Of a DNA stretch of 36,621 bases, positions 23,694 through 31,504 are shown in pieces (the first letter of the stretch is position 1; every line of letters begins with the position of its first letter). The translations under genes were made by a program, and so were the position numbers. The notes beneath the pieces are model-generated. The model was given only the letters and a program-made list of their open reading frames with translations, did not search any database and was not told the origin of the DNA. The stretch comes from Streptomyces sp. ADI96-02 (GTDB taxonomy: Bacteria > Actinomycetota > Actinomycetes > Streptomycetales > Streptomycetaceae), in assembly GCF_003846185.1 (NCBI RefSeq), contig NZ_ML123034.1, forward strand, positions 564,387-601,007, read 5' to 3'.

Positions 23694-24422
23694 TCAGCGC
23701 GCTGCCGCAGCGCTTCCCCTTCCGCCTGCCACCGCGCTGCCCCTTCCCCCTGCCACCGCGCTGCCGCCTGCGCCTGCCGCCGCGCTGCCTCCCCCGCCGG
23801 CCGGTGCGGGGCGGTCGGCGGGCTCGGTGCGCCACTGTCCGGCCAGTTCGCGGCGGGCGCGGGCGACCCGGGAGCGGACCGTGCCGACGGGGCAGCCGGC
23901 GGCGTCCGCCGCCTCCTCGTAGGAGAGCCCCAGCACCTGGGTGAGGACGAACGCCTGGCGGCGCGTGCCGTCGAGGCGGCGCAGCGCGTCAAAGACGGCG
24001 ACGGACTCGTCGAACCCCGGCAGGTGGCGCGGCTGGACGCGCTCCACCGCGCCCTGCCAGTCGGAGGTGTCGGCGGCCCGGGGTCTCGCGGCGGCCGTGC
24101 GGTGGCGGTCGATCACGACGCGCCGTGCGATGGACAGCAGCCAGGTCCGGGCGCAGGAGCGCCCGGCGAACCTGGCCAGTCCGCCCAGCGCCCGCAGGTA
24201 GGTCTCCTGGGCGAGGTCGTCGGCTCCGGGGACGTCGGCGCTGAGGTAGGCGACGAATCTTCGGACGTCCTCGTAGGTGGCCCGTACGAAGCGGTCGGCG
24301 GCGTCCCGGTCGCCGCCGCCGGCGGCAAGGGCCCAGTCGGTGATCTGTACGTCGTTGTGCCGGGCGGCGGGGACCCGGGCTGCGGGCGGGCGGACGGGGA
24401 GTGGCGGGGCAGGAGGTGTCAC
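23694..24422 (-). CDS. ECF-type RNA polymerase sigma factor
   Basis: This 242-aa sigma-70 family protein of the ECF group lacks sigma regions 1 and 3. Region 2 spans about 37-108 (DRFVRATYEDVRRFVAYL, DDLAQETYLRALGGL, TWLLSIARRVVIDRHR), and region 4 spans about 145-195 (RRQAFVLTQVLGLSYEEAA, VGTVRSRVARARREL). After region 4 comes a 45-residue disordered tail with four AGGxGSAx octads, which is unusual. GTG 24422 has GAAGGA 5 nt upstream; the frame continues upstream as Arg-rich non-homologous sequence. No anti-sigma gene with a recognisable zinc-finger domain is adjacent; the next gene on the strand is a membrane protein that could play that part (inference). Confidence 0.92.
   Translation of the reverse strand: MTPPAPPLPVRPPAARVPAARHNDVQITDWALAAGGGDRDAADRFVRATYEDVRRFVAYLSADVPGADDLAQETYLRALGGLARFAGRSCARTWLLSIARRVVIDRHRTAAARPRAADTSDWQGAVERVQPRHLPGFDESVAVFDALRRLDGTRRQAFVLTQVLGLSYEEAADAAGCPVGTVRSRVARARRELAGQWRTEPADRPAPAGGGGSAAAGAGGSAVAGGRGSAVAGGRGSAAAAR
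23706..23801 (-). repeat. 24-bp tandem repeat in the sigma factor C-terminus
   Basis: Four units encode successive octapeptides AGGGGSAA, AGAGGSAV, AGGRGSAV and AGGRGSAA. They form the flexible tail after sigma region 4. The unit keeps the frame when copy number changes. Confidence 0.8.
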
Positions 24423-24669
24423 GGCGGTCCTTCGCGTCCTGGCGGAGCCGCGGCGCGGCCGTACGGCTCCGGGTGACGGACCCCGGCCGGCCCCCCGGGG
24501 GCCGTCGTCGAACCGCCGTCGCGGCCCGAAGAGGGTTCCGGCGGAAGGCAGTTCGGCGACGGCCGCGCGGGCCGCGCCGGGGACCGGCATGCCTGTCACG
24601 GGTGCGCGCGGGCGCACACCCGTACCGCCTCCGGCTCACGTCACGCGGAACCGGGCAGGCGGATGAAGG

Positions 24670-25338
24670 TCACAGAGGTCGCACGCGGAGCGGCGGGCCG
24701 CGTCGCGAGAGGGAGTGCGCGGCGAGCAGTCCCCGGGCCCGGCGGCCCGTTCCGCGGCGGGCGGGGCGTCGTCGGGCCGGTGCCGGGGCGGGCGGGGCTG
24801 CGGACCACAGCCGCCACGCGGTGCGCAGCGGGGCGCGGAGGAACAGGGCCAGGCAGCGGCCGAGCCGGGCGAGCGCCACCTCGCCGCGCCAGAGCCACCA
24901 GCCGCAGACCAGTCCGGCCAGCAGATGGGCGGCGGCCATGCCGCCGGTGATCGCCGATCCGTCGAAGGCGGCGAGGAGTTCGGCCGCGAGGGAGCCGTCG
25001 GCCGCCCGGCCCGGATGATGGGCGTGGCCCGTCGCCCCGTGGTGCCGGACGCCCGCACCGACCACCGAGGACAGGCGGGGGCCGATCGCGGCGAAATAGG
25101 CGTGCAGCATGGACTGGCCCAGGACATGGGCGGCCACGGTCGTCGCGGCGCCGCGTTCCCGGCGGGCCAGCCACCATCCCGCGCCGCACACCGGCACGAG
25201 CGCGGTCGCCTGGGCGAGCAGGGGCGGCGCGGCGCCGGACATCAGCGCGTGGCCCAGCCCGGACACCGCGACGCACACGAGGGCGAACAGCACCGTGCGC
25301 CCGAGGCGGAGTGCGGTCCGGGCTCCCATGGCGGCCAT
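24670..25338 (-). CDS. Polytopic membrane protein with His-rich loop
   Basis: I do not recognise a characterised family. The ~222-aa protein has about five hydrophobic helices (for example TVLFALVCVAVSGLGHALM, LLAQATALVPVCGAGWWLA, AAAHLLAGLVCGWWLW). One loop reads GVRHHGATGHAHHPG and could bind a metal. Intramembrane His residues (GLGHALM, AAHVLGQSMLHAYF) also stand out. The C-terminus is an Arg/Pro-rich tail. ATG 25338 is taken as start, with ATG 25329 as alternative; the long upstream extension of the frame is not hydrophobic. It lies 247 bp upstream of the sigma factor on the same strand and is divergent from the ferric-reductase-like gene. Confidence 0.75.
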   Translation of the reverse strand: MAAMGARTALRLGRTVLFALVCVAVSGLGHALMSGAAPPLLAQATALVPVCGAGWWLARRERGAATTVAAHVLGQSMLHAYFAAIGPRLSSVVGAGVRHHGATGHAHHPGRAADGSLAAELLAAFDGSAITGGMAAAHLLAGLVCGWWLWRGEVALARLGRCLALFLRAPLRTAWRLWSAAPPAPAPARRRPARRGTGRRARGLLAAHSLSRRGPPLRVRPL

Positions 25339-25451
25339 CGTGCCAGCCGCCCCCACCTCCCGGAGAAGACCAGCAGATGCGGAAACAACGGGAGTTGGCC
25401 CCGTTTGCCCCACCCGCTTCAGCGTGTGATTCATATCTCAGAACACGGTCG

Positions 25452-25478
25452 GGAACTTTTCCCTCTCTCCTTCCGACT
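25452..25478 (+). promoter_or_regulatory. ECF-type promoter candidate for the ferric-reductase-like gene
   Basis: GGAAC (25452-25456) and CGACT (25474-25478) are separated by 17 bp, matching the GGAAC-N16/17-CGT/CGA pattern of many ECF sigma promoters. The predicted start lies about 75 bases before the ATG at 25558. The sigma factor encoded nearby at 23694-24422 is an obvious candidate to recognise it. Confidence 0.45.
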
Positions 25479-25557
25479 GCTCCAACAGCACCACCGCGCA
25501 CGCCTCGTGGCCGGCGCGGACGCCTCCGTCCCAGCCGAAGCCCCCGAAGAAGGCCGC

Positions 25558-26586
25558 ATGACGAATCCACCCCCCGCCCCCGAACCGGCAGCGGCCTCCG
25601 AAGCACCCGAAGCCGTCACGACGCCGGGCGAGGCCGCCGCGCCCGGCGCGCGGCTCCCCGGGCCCGGACAGTCGCGCCCGCCGCAGCGCGTCACGCTCCG
25701 CTCGGACCTGCGCGCCTCCTGGCCCGACGGGCTGGTCGCGCTCCTGATCACCGCGGCCGTCTTCGCGCTGCTCTACGTACGGATCCGCGACAAGACCTCG
25801 TCCACCGTCAGCGTGATGCCGTTCATGGCCGACACAGGCGCCTTCTGGCTGTACTTCCTCAGCCAGGCGTTCGGCTGGTCCGCCCTGTTGTGGGCCTGGG
25901 GAACGGTCATCCTCGGACTGCTCCTCTCCGGGCCGCGCCCGCGGCGGCTGCCTCTCTCCGCCCCCCGGCTGGAGCGCCTGCACCGCACGACGAGCCTCAA
26001 CACCATCGGGCTGATCGCCGCCCACGCCCTGCTCTTCGCCGCCGAACTCGTCCGCCACGACACGGCCGGCTGGAACTCCGCGCTCGCCACCGCGTTCGTC
26101 GAGACCTTCGTGCCGGGCGGTTACGACTCCGGCACCGGACAGATCGCCATCCCGGTCGGCCAGGCGGCCCTGTACCTCGCGATACCGCTCGGCCTGCTCT
26201 TCTACGTACGCCACCGCATCGGCCCCAGGACCTGGCGCGTTCTGCACCGCTTCGTGATCGTCGTCTACGTCCTCAGCGTCTGGCACACCCTGCTGTACGG
26301 GACGAACGTCTGGTACGACGGCTGGTTCCGCACCAGCGTCTGGCTGCTCCAACTGCCCATCGCCGCACTGCTGCTCCTGCGCCTGCTGCGGCCCGCCCGC
26401 CGCTCCGAGCACCTGCCCGCCCGGCCCGGCGCCACCGCGTCGCCGGCCCGGTGGGCGCTGCGCCTGGGCGGCCGGCTCCTGGTCGCGGGAATCCTGGTGG
26501 CCCTGATCGCCGTGGTCGTCAGCGGCAACGACGGCGGGCGGAGCGTGCCGCCGGCGGACACCTCCTCCACCCACGACCACGGCTGA
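25558..26586 (+). CDS. Ferric-reductase-like haem membrane protein
   Basis: This 342-aa protein has a Pro/Ala-rich cytoplasmic leader of ~50 residues and six or so membrane helices typical of the ferric reductase-like transmembrane (cytochrome b) domain. Two histidine pairs spaced for two haems are visible: His142 and His156 (LHRTTSLNTIGLIAAH), and His230 and His243 (LHRFVIVVYVLSVWH). No FAD/NAD(P)H-binding domain follows; the C-terminus is a short helix and a THDHG tail. Electrons must therefore come from another protein. ATG 25558 is preceded by AAGAAGG at 4 nt. An ECF-type promoter candidate lies upstream, and the sigma factor and His-rich membrane protein genes lie on the opposite strand. 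Confidence 0.88.
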   Translation: MTNPPPAPEPAAASEAPEAVTTPGEAAAPGARLPGPGQSRPPQRVTLRSDLRASWPDGLVALLITAAVFALLYVRIRDKTSSTVSVMPFMADTGAFWLYFLSQAFGWSALLWAWGTVILGLLLSGPRPRRLPLSAPRLERLHRTTSLNTIGLIAAHALLFAAELVRHDTAGWNSALATAFVETFVPGGYDSGTGQIAIPVGQAALYLAIPLGLLFYVRHRIGPRTWRVLHRFVIVVYVLSVWHTLLYGTNVWYDGWFRTSVWLLQLPIAALLLLRLLRPARRSEHLPARPGATASPARWALRLGGRLLVAGILVALIAVVVSGNDGGRSVPPADTSSTHDHG

Positions 26587-26607
26587 CCGGGCGCTCGGCC
26601 GGGCACG

Positions 26608-26613
26608 TAGGCT
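26608..26613 (+). promoter_or_regulatory. Candidate promoter (CTGACC...TAGGCT) for a leaderless USP transcript
   Basis: TAGGCT fits TANNNT and ends seven bases before the ATG at 26621. CTGACC at 26583-26588 resembles a -35 box at a 19-bp spacing. No Shine-Dalgarno sequence precedes the ATG. Confidence 0.45.
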
Positions 26614-26620
26614 CGGGCCC

Positions 26621-27487
26621 ATGACCACCAACGATCTTCCCGTGATCGCCGCCGTCGACGGCTCGACGCACAGCCTGCGGGCGCTCGACTGGGCCACCCG
26701 CGAGGCTGTGCGCCGAGGTCTGCCGCTGCTGATCGTCCACGTCCGTCCGCTGACCCGGCAGGTGGACGAGGCGACCGGGCGGCGCGAGGCCGACGAACTC
26801 CTCGCGGAGTCCGTACGCCGCAGCGCCCTCATCGCACCGGACCTGCGGCCCTCGACGCTGGCGCCGCTCGACTTCCCGTCGGCGGCCCTCGTCTCCCTCG
26901 GCCGGGACGCGTCGATGATCGTCACCGGTTCGCGCGGGCTCGGCGGCTTCCGGTCGTTGATGATCGGCTCCAACAGCCTGGCCACCGCTTCGATGGCGAC
27001 CTGCCCGGTGGTCGTCGTCCATGACAGCCGTACGGACGAGAGCGAGGAACCCGGGACCGCCGGTGACTTCACCGACATCGTGGCGGGGGTGGCGGCCGAC
27101 GAGAGCAGCGAGGCGGTGCTGCGGTTCGCCTTCGCCACGGCGGCCTCCCGGCCCGGGGCGCGGCTGCGGATCGTGCACGGCTGGACGATGTTCTCCTCGA
27201 TGCTCGCGGGCGGCCCGGTGCTGGACCGGCAGGCGGCGGCCGGCGCGGCCGAACGGACCCTGGCCGAGCTGACGTCGGCCCACCAGGGCACGTACCCGGG
27301 GGTCGAGGTGGAACGGGAGCCGGTCAACGGATCCGCCGCGCGCACCCTGGTGACGGCCTCCGCCACGGCGGCGCTGACCGTGATCGGGCGGCGCAGGGGC
27401 GGCGAGTCGCTGGGGCTCGGCCTCTCCCCGGTCGCCCAGACGACGATCACGCACGCGCTCGGACCGGTGGCCGTCGTGCCCTGCTGA
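26621..27487 (+). CDS. Universal stress protein, tandem-domain type
   Basis: This 288-aa protein has two UspA domains. Domain 1 (about residues 5-135) begins PVIAAVDGSTHSLRALDWA and ends with the ATP-binding signature TGSRGLGGFRSLMIGSNS followed by CPVVVVHD. Domain 2 (about 145-288) begins DIVAGVAADESSEAVLRFAF and has a diverged loop, VIGRRRGGESLGLGLSPVAQ. Tandem universal stress proteins are typical of actinomycetes and often belong to hypoxia or redox responses, which fits the neighbouring haem protein. ATG 26621 follows a probable leaderless promoter, so it need not be cotranscribed with the ferric-reductase-like gene 34 bp upstream. Confidence 0.93.
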   Translation: MTTNDLPVIAAVDGSTHSLRALDWATREAVRRGLPLLIVHVRPLTRQVDEATGRREADELLAESVRRSALIAPDLRPSTLAPLDFPSAALVSLGRDASMIVTGSRGLGGFRSLMIGSNSLATASMATCPVVVVHDSRTDESEEPGTAGDFTDIVAGVAADESSEAVLRFAFATAASRPGARLRIVHGWTMFSSMLAGGPVLDRQAAAGAAERTLAELTSAHQGTYPGVEVEREPVNGSAARTLVTASATAALTVIGRRRGGESLGLGLSPVAQTTITHALGPVAVVPC

Positions 27488-27569
27488 CCCGTCCGTCCGC
27501 ACAACCGCGCCGACTCCCGGGCGGCGCACGCCTCTTGGCCTGGCGGGCGGCCTGCCCGAGACTTGTCCG

Positions 27570-28082
27570 ATGACCCAGCGTGTGGCACTCGCGACCGTAC
27601 TGGACCGGCTCGCCATCGATGCGGTGATCACCGGGTACGCGGTGGCCGTCGACGACGGCGACTGGTCGGGCTACCGCGCCCTGTTCACGGCGGACGGCCG
27701 CGCCGACTACCGGGGCGCGGGCGGTAGGGAGGGGCCGGCGCACGAGATGGCGGGGTGGCTGGCGGAGACGATGCGCCTCTTCCCCGTACGCCAGCACCTG
27801 ATCGTCAACCGCCGTACCGACCTCCAGGACCTGGGCGGCTACCCGGGCGACCGGGCGGAGGTCCGCGCGGACTACCTCAACCCGATGCTCCTGGCCTCCG
27901 GGGAGCGCGGGGAGGCCGGGGATCCGGACGGGGCCGTCCCGGGCGGCGGCAGCACGCCGGACTTCGTCTCCGGCGGCCGGTACACCTTCGACCTGCGGCG
28001 TACGGAGACGGGCTGGCGGATACGCGGCGTGGTCGTGCACGAGAAGTGGCGGCGGATGCCGGTCGCCTCCGGACGGGCCTGA
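27570..28082 (+). CDS. SnoaL-like (NTF2-fold) domain protein
   Basis: This 170-aa protein has the cone-shaped NTF2/SnoaL-like fold. The initial helix RLAIDAVITGYAVAVDDGDW and the following YRALFTADGRADYRG are the family hallmark. Beta strands then carry RQHLIVNRR and YTFDLRRTETGWRIRGVVVHEKW. An extra Gly/Asp-rich loop (about residues 109-132) interrupts the sheet. Homologues include polyketide cyclases, ring-hydroxylating enzyme small subunits and many proteins without known function; catalytic residues cannot be assigned. The start is ATG 27570 with no clear ribosome site. It is followed by a decayed lnt gene. Confidence 0.87.
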   Translation: MTQRVALATVLDRLAIDAVITGYAVAVDDGDWSGYRALFTADGRADYRGAGGREGPAHEMAGWLAETMRLFPVRQHLIVNRRTDLQDLGGYPGDRAEVRADYLNPMLLASGERGEAGDPDGAVPGGGSTPDFVSGGRYTFDLRRTETGWRIRGVVVHEKWRRMPVASGRA

Positions 28083-28162
28083 GCGCCGGAAGGCGTACGG
28101 CTTCGGCATCGGGCAGTCGGGCCTCCAGGCTTCCCGGCTTCCGGCTTCCGGCCCGAATCGCC

Positions 28163-28605
28163 GTGCACCACTGGCTGATGCCGAGCCTGCACGTCTTCAT
28201 CGTGCTGCTGGCGGCCCTCCTCGGACTGCTCTGGGCCACTTGGGGGCTGCTGGTGTCCCGACTGCTCGGCGGCGTTCCCTCCCCCGCGCGCGGGCCGCCG
28301 CGGCGATGGTCGCCGTGCCGTCCGGATGGCTCATGCTCGAACTGGTGCGCACTCCTGGGAGGGGCTGGGCGGGCCCTGGGGTCTGCCCGGACGGGCCCAC
28401 CGGGGACCGCTACGACACGATGCGCCTCGTCCCGTTCGGGGAGTACGTTCCGGCGCGCGCCCCGCTCGGCCGGGCCACGTCGGTGGGCGGTTCGAACTGC
28501 CGCTCAGCCGGGGTACGACGCTCTACGGCCGATTCGGCGACTGGGCCGATTACGGGGCGCTCGCAGCGCTGTCCGCGCTGTGCGCCGCCGAGGGGGCGCG
28601 GGTGC
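28163..28605 (+). pseudogene. lnt: Decayed apolipoprotein N-acyltransferase gene
   Basis: Pieces of Lnt appear in order but in three reading frames. At 28163-28270 a membrane helix reads LHVFIVLLAALLGLLWATWG. At about 28285-28360, in another frame, AAAAMVAVPSGWLMLELVRT occurs, then SWEGLGGPWG in a third frame. Next YDTMRLVPFGEYVPARAPLG (28411-28470), the Lnt signature before the catalytic region, is in the second frame. Finally FELPLSRGTTLYGRFGDW (from about 28490), the Lnt C-terminus, is in the third frame. The nitrilase-like catalytic domain (its Glu-Lys-Cys triad) is mostly missing. The gene cannot make a working enzyme. From memory, streptomycetes often have two lnt genes, so function may be retained elsewhere. 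Confidence 0.8.
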
Positions 28606-29511
28606 TCAGGCGGCCTGGCTCAGCGACTCCAGCACGATCCGCTCGCACAGCTCATGGGTGGCCAGAGCGTCCCGGGCGCTGAGCACCTGCCCCGCGCGCA
28701 CCGCGTCGAGGAAGGCCAGGACGCAGCTCTCGATGCCGCGCTGGCGGGCGACCGGCACCCAGTCCCCGCGTCGGCGCACGCTCGGCTGGCCCTTGTGGTC
28801 GATGACGTCCGCGAGATTGAGGACCTGCCGTTTGGTGTCCCGGCCGGAGACTTCGAGGATCTCCTCCGCCGAACCGCTCAGCCGGTTCATGGTGCCGATC
28901 GCGGTGAACCCGTCCCCGGACATCTGGAGCACCACGTGATGCATCAGTCCGTCGACGATCCGAGCGGCCACGGTGGTGCGGTCGACCGGGCCCGGCAGCA
29001 GGAAGCGCAGCGTGTCGACGACGTGGATGAAGTCGTCGAGCACCAGGGTGCGCGGGTCCTCGGGCAGTCCGACCCGGTTCTTCTGCATGAGGATCAGTTC
29101 GCGCGGGTGCTCGACGCACTGGGCGTAACCCGGGGCGAAACGGCGGTTGAAGCCGACGGCGAGGCTCACGCCGCGCTCCTCGGCGAGGCTCACCAGCCGC
29201 TCGGACTCGGCGTACTCGTAGGCGATCGGCTTGTCGACATAGGTGGCGACGCCGGCTTCGAGCAGCCGTTCCACGATCTGCGGGTGCGCGGCGGTCGGGG
29301 CGTGCACGAAGGCGGCGTCGAGCCCTTCGGCGATCAGGGAGTCGAGGGTCGCGTGGCGGGCGGCGGCCGGGATGCGGTGGGCGTCGCCGACGGTCCGCAA
29401 GGTTGCGGGCGTGCGGGTCTGCACGTGCAGCTCGACCCCGGGAACGGTGGTGAGCACCGGCAGGTACGCCTTCCGCGCGATGTCGCCGAGCCCGATGCAA
29501 CCGACCTTCAC
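28606..29511 (-). CDS. Gfo/Idh/MocA family oxidoreductase
   Basis: This 301-aa NAD(P)-dependent dehydrogenase has the N-terminal Rossmann motif VGCIGLGDIARKAYLPVL (residues 3-20). HAPTAAHPQIVERLLEAG and VDKPIA with Lys94-Pro95 form the catalytic EKP-like segment, and GFNRRFAPGY follows. The C-terminal sheet includes LDDFIHVVDTLRFLL, where the HxxD pair is the usual substrate contact. The expected Glu of EKP is Asp here, a common variation. Substrates are typically sugars or inositols. GTG 29511 has GGGAG about 7 nt upstream. Its 3' end abuts the lnt relic. Confidence 0.93.
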   Translation of the reverse strand: MKVGCIGLGDIARKAYLPVLTTVPGVELHVQTRTPATLRTVGDAHRIPAAARHATLDSLIAEGLDAAFVHAPTAAHPQIVERLLEAGVATYVDKPIAYEYAESERLVSLAEERGVSLAVGFNRRFAPGYAQCVEHPRELILMQKNRVGLPEDPRTLVLDDFIHVVDTLRFLLPGPVDRTTVAARIVDGLMHHVVLQMSGDGFTAIGTMNRLSGSAEEILEVSGRDTKRQVLNLADVIDHKGQPSVRRRGDWVPVARQRGIESCVLAFLDAVRAGQVLSARDALATHELCERIVLESLSQAA

Positions 29512-29705
29512 GAGGGTCTCCCTATCGCCGTGCCGTACTGATGTTCCCGCTCGCGCAGCATACGTCGCCGGTGCAGCCGCCTCCCCGCGCCCGGCGTCCC
29601 ACGGCTGCGGCTGCGGCTGTCATGGGCGACGGTGGGGTCACTCGTGCGGGCCATTCCTCGCGCACCGGCTTTCCCGAGGGCCCGCGTTCGCCGCACAGTT
29701 ATCCG

Positions 29706-30179
29706 GTGCAGCGAACCAGAATCACCGTGCGGCTCCTGGTCGGGGTGGCTGCCACGGCCGTGTCCGGCTGTGTGTCGGTGGGGCCACAGGCCGGATCCGG
29801 GCAGCCTGGCGCGAGCAGCGCCCCGGTCCAGGACGTGGCTCCGCAGATCGTTCAGCCGCCCGCGCGCGAGGCGCTGGAGAGAGTGGTCGGTCCGAGCCGG
29901 CCGGCCGAGCGTCCCTCCCCCGCCGTGCCACCCGTACGGGAGCGGACGCCCGCCGGGCGGGACGCGGGGCAGGCGCGCCCTCCGGCGCAGCGGGAGGAGG
30001 CGGACGCACCGCGTCGGCGGACGCCTCACCGGATGCCGCGCGTCCCCGTCGACCTCCTCCCGGCGCTGCCGCACCTGAGCGGCGTCCCGGCCGACGTCTG
30101 CGCCCTCGGCCGGGGGTCCGGCGGCTGGGCGGCCGGAAGCAGGGCGGCCCGGATCTGCGACGAGACGTACGATCGCTGA
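29706..30179 (+). CDS. Small Pro-rich lipoprotein of unknown function
   Basis: This 157-aa predicted lipoprotein has a basic n-region (VQRTRITVRLL), a short hydrophobic core and the lipobox VSGC with lipidated Cys22. The body is Pro/Ala/Arg-rich and probably disordered (residues 40-120). The last ~35 residues contain two cysteines (ADVCALGRG and AARICDETY) around a Gly-rich GRGSGGW turn, a likely disulphide-bonded module. I recall similar streptomycete proteins but know no function. The start is GTG 29706 because this places the signal peptide correctly; no ribosome site is evident. It converges on the helical-repeat gene. Confidence 0.7.
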   Translation: MQRTRITVRLLVGVAATAVSGCVSVGPQAGSGQPGASSAPVQDVAPQIVQPPAREALERVVGPSRPAERPSPAVPPVRERTPAGRDAGQARPPAQREEADAPRRRTPHRMPRVPVDLLPALPHLSGVPADVCALGRGSGGWAAGSRAARICDETYDR

Positions 30180-30212
30180 TCACCTCGACGTCCGGCGGTC
30201 GCCCCGGCGTCC

Positions 30213-30683
30213 TCACCGCTGCCAAAGGCGGAGCTCCATCCGCTCGATGGCGGCGCGGACCCCGCCGCCGTATCCGTCGTCGTCGAGGATCCCGGCCGCG
30301 TCCTGGGCCCGGCGCAGATGGATGCGGGCCGCCTCGGGGCGCTGGAGCTTGAGGTAGTCCGCGGCGAGGTTGAGGTGGAGCGAGGGGAGGAAACCCTGGA
30401 CCGCCACGGCGTCGGGATGCTCCCCGGAGCGCCCTTCGCTCAGCCCCTCGGCGGCCGTCAGCGCGCGCAGGTCCCAGGCCAGCTCGTCGCCGGGATCGTC
30501 CTGGGTGTCGGCCATGTAGTGCGCGAGCGTGCAGCGGTGCAGCGCGTCCCCCTCGCTGCCCAGCTCCGCCCAGAGTGCTCCGAACCGGTTGCGGGCCTCC
30601 TCCCGGTCTCCGCCGTGGAGCAGCATGATCGCCTGGCCGATCCTGGTGGTGACGGCGTCCTCGGACGCCTCCTGCTGCTCCAC
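30213..30683 (-). CDS. Helical-repeat (TPR-like) protein of unknown function
   Basis: This 156-aa soluble, mostly helical protein shows TPR-like pairs: IGQAIMLLHGGDREEARNRF, CTLAHYMADTQ, and LHLNLAADYLKLQRPEAARIHLRRA. Consensus tetratricopeptide residues are visible in the last. I do not recognise a named family; proteins of this size are common in streptomycetes. GTG 30683 has GAAGGAG 6 nt upstream, a strong start. It follows ung on the same strand with 114 bp between, including a small hairpin at the end of ung. Confidence 0.82.
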   Translation of the reverse strand: MEQQEASEDAVTTRIGQAIMLLHGGDREEARNRFGALWAELGSEGDALHRCTLAHYMADTQDDPGDELAWDLRALTAAEGLSEGRSGEHPDAVAVQGFLPSLHLNLAADYLKLQRPEAARIHLRRAQDAAGILDDDGYGGGVRAAIERMELRLWQR

Positions 30684-30777
30684 GGCGGTCTCCTTCTCGT
30701 GCCCGTCCAGCGAGTAAAGGGGTCGCCGCCGACGCTAAGGGCTGTGCGGCCGTTCCCGGCGGATCAGCGCGCGGCAT

Positions 30778-30797
30778 CGGGAGTCCCGCGGCTCCCG
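30778..30797 (-). terminator. Small hairpin at the 3' end of ung
   Basis: CGGGAG (30778-30783) pairs with CTCCCG (30792-30797) immediately after the ung stop codon. The stem is short, so termination here is tentative. Confidence 0.4.
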
Positions 30798-31481
30798 TCA
30801 GCCGAGGTCGGGGATGCGCCAGTCGATCGGCTCGTGGCCCTGGGCGGCCACCGCCTCGTTGATCTGGGTGAAGGGACGGGAGCCGAAGAACTTCTTCGCG
30901 GAGAGCGGCGAGGGGTGGGCGCCCTTGACCACCACGTGGCGCTCCTCGTCGATCAGGGGCAGCTTCTTCTGCGCGTAGTTGCCCCAGAGGACGAAGACCG
31001 CCGGATCGGGCCGGGAGGCGACGGCCCGGATCACCGCGTCCGTGATCTTCTCCCAGCCCTTGCCCTTGTGGGAGTTGGCCTCTCCGGCGCGCACGGTGAG
31101 CACCGCGTTCAGCAGGAGCACGCCCTGCTCGGCCCAGGGCATGAGATAGCCGTTGTCCGGGACCGGCAGGCCCAGCTCCTCCTTCATCTCCTTGTAGATG
31201 TTGCGCAGGGAGGGAGGCGTCTTGACACCGGGGCGGACCGAGAAGCACAGCCCGTGGCCCTGGCCCTCGCCGTGATACGGGTCCTGGCCGAGGACGAGGA
31301 CCTTCACCCGGTCGTACGGAGTGGCGTCCAGCGCGGCGAAGACCTGCTCACGGGGCGGATACACGGGCCCCCTGGCCCGCTCCTCCTCGACGAAGTCCGC
31401 CAGCTCCTTGACGTACGGCTTCTGCAGTTCCTCGCCGAGGACTCCGCGCCAGGACTCGGGCAGCAGGTCGATATCGGTCAC
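30798..31481 (-). CDS. ung: Uracil-DNA glycosylase (family 1)
   Basis: Ung removes uracil from DNA and starts base-excision repair. The 227-aa protein has all family 1 motifs: GQDPYH (65-70) with catalytic Asp67, the uracil-binding FSVRPGVKTPPSLRNIYKE, LLLNAVLTV with its conserved Asn, LWGNYA and AHPSPLS with catalytic His189. The start is GTG 31481, because GGAGG lies 8 nt upstream and this matches the family length; GTG 31487 in the same frame is only 2 nt from that box. A 21-bp dyad lies in the upstream region. It is a housekeeping repair gene. Confidence 0.96.
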   Translation of the reverse strand: MTDIDLLPESWRGVLGEELQKPYVKELADFVEEERARGPVYPPREQVFAALDATPYDRVKVLVLGQDPYHGEGQGHGLCFSVRPGVKTPPSLRNIYKEMKEELGLPVPDNGYLMPWAEQGVLLLNAVLTVRAGEANSHKGKGWEKITDAVIRAVASRPDPAVFVLWGNYAQKKLPLIDEERHVVVKGAHPSPLSAKKFFGSRPFTQINEAVAAQGHEPIDWRIPDLG

Positions 31482-31504
31482 GTCCACAACCTCCGGTGAG
31501 CATC

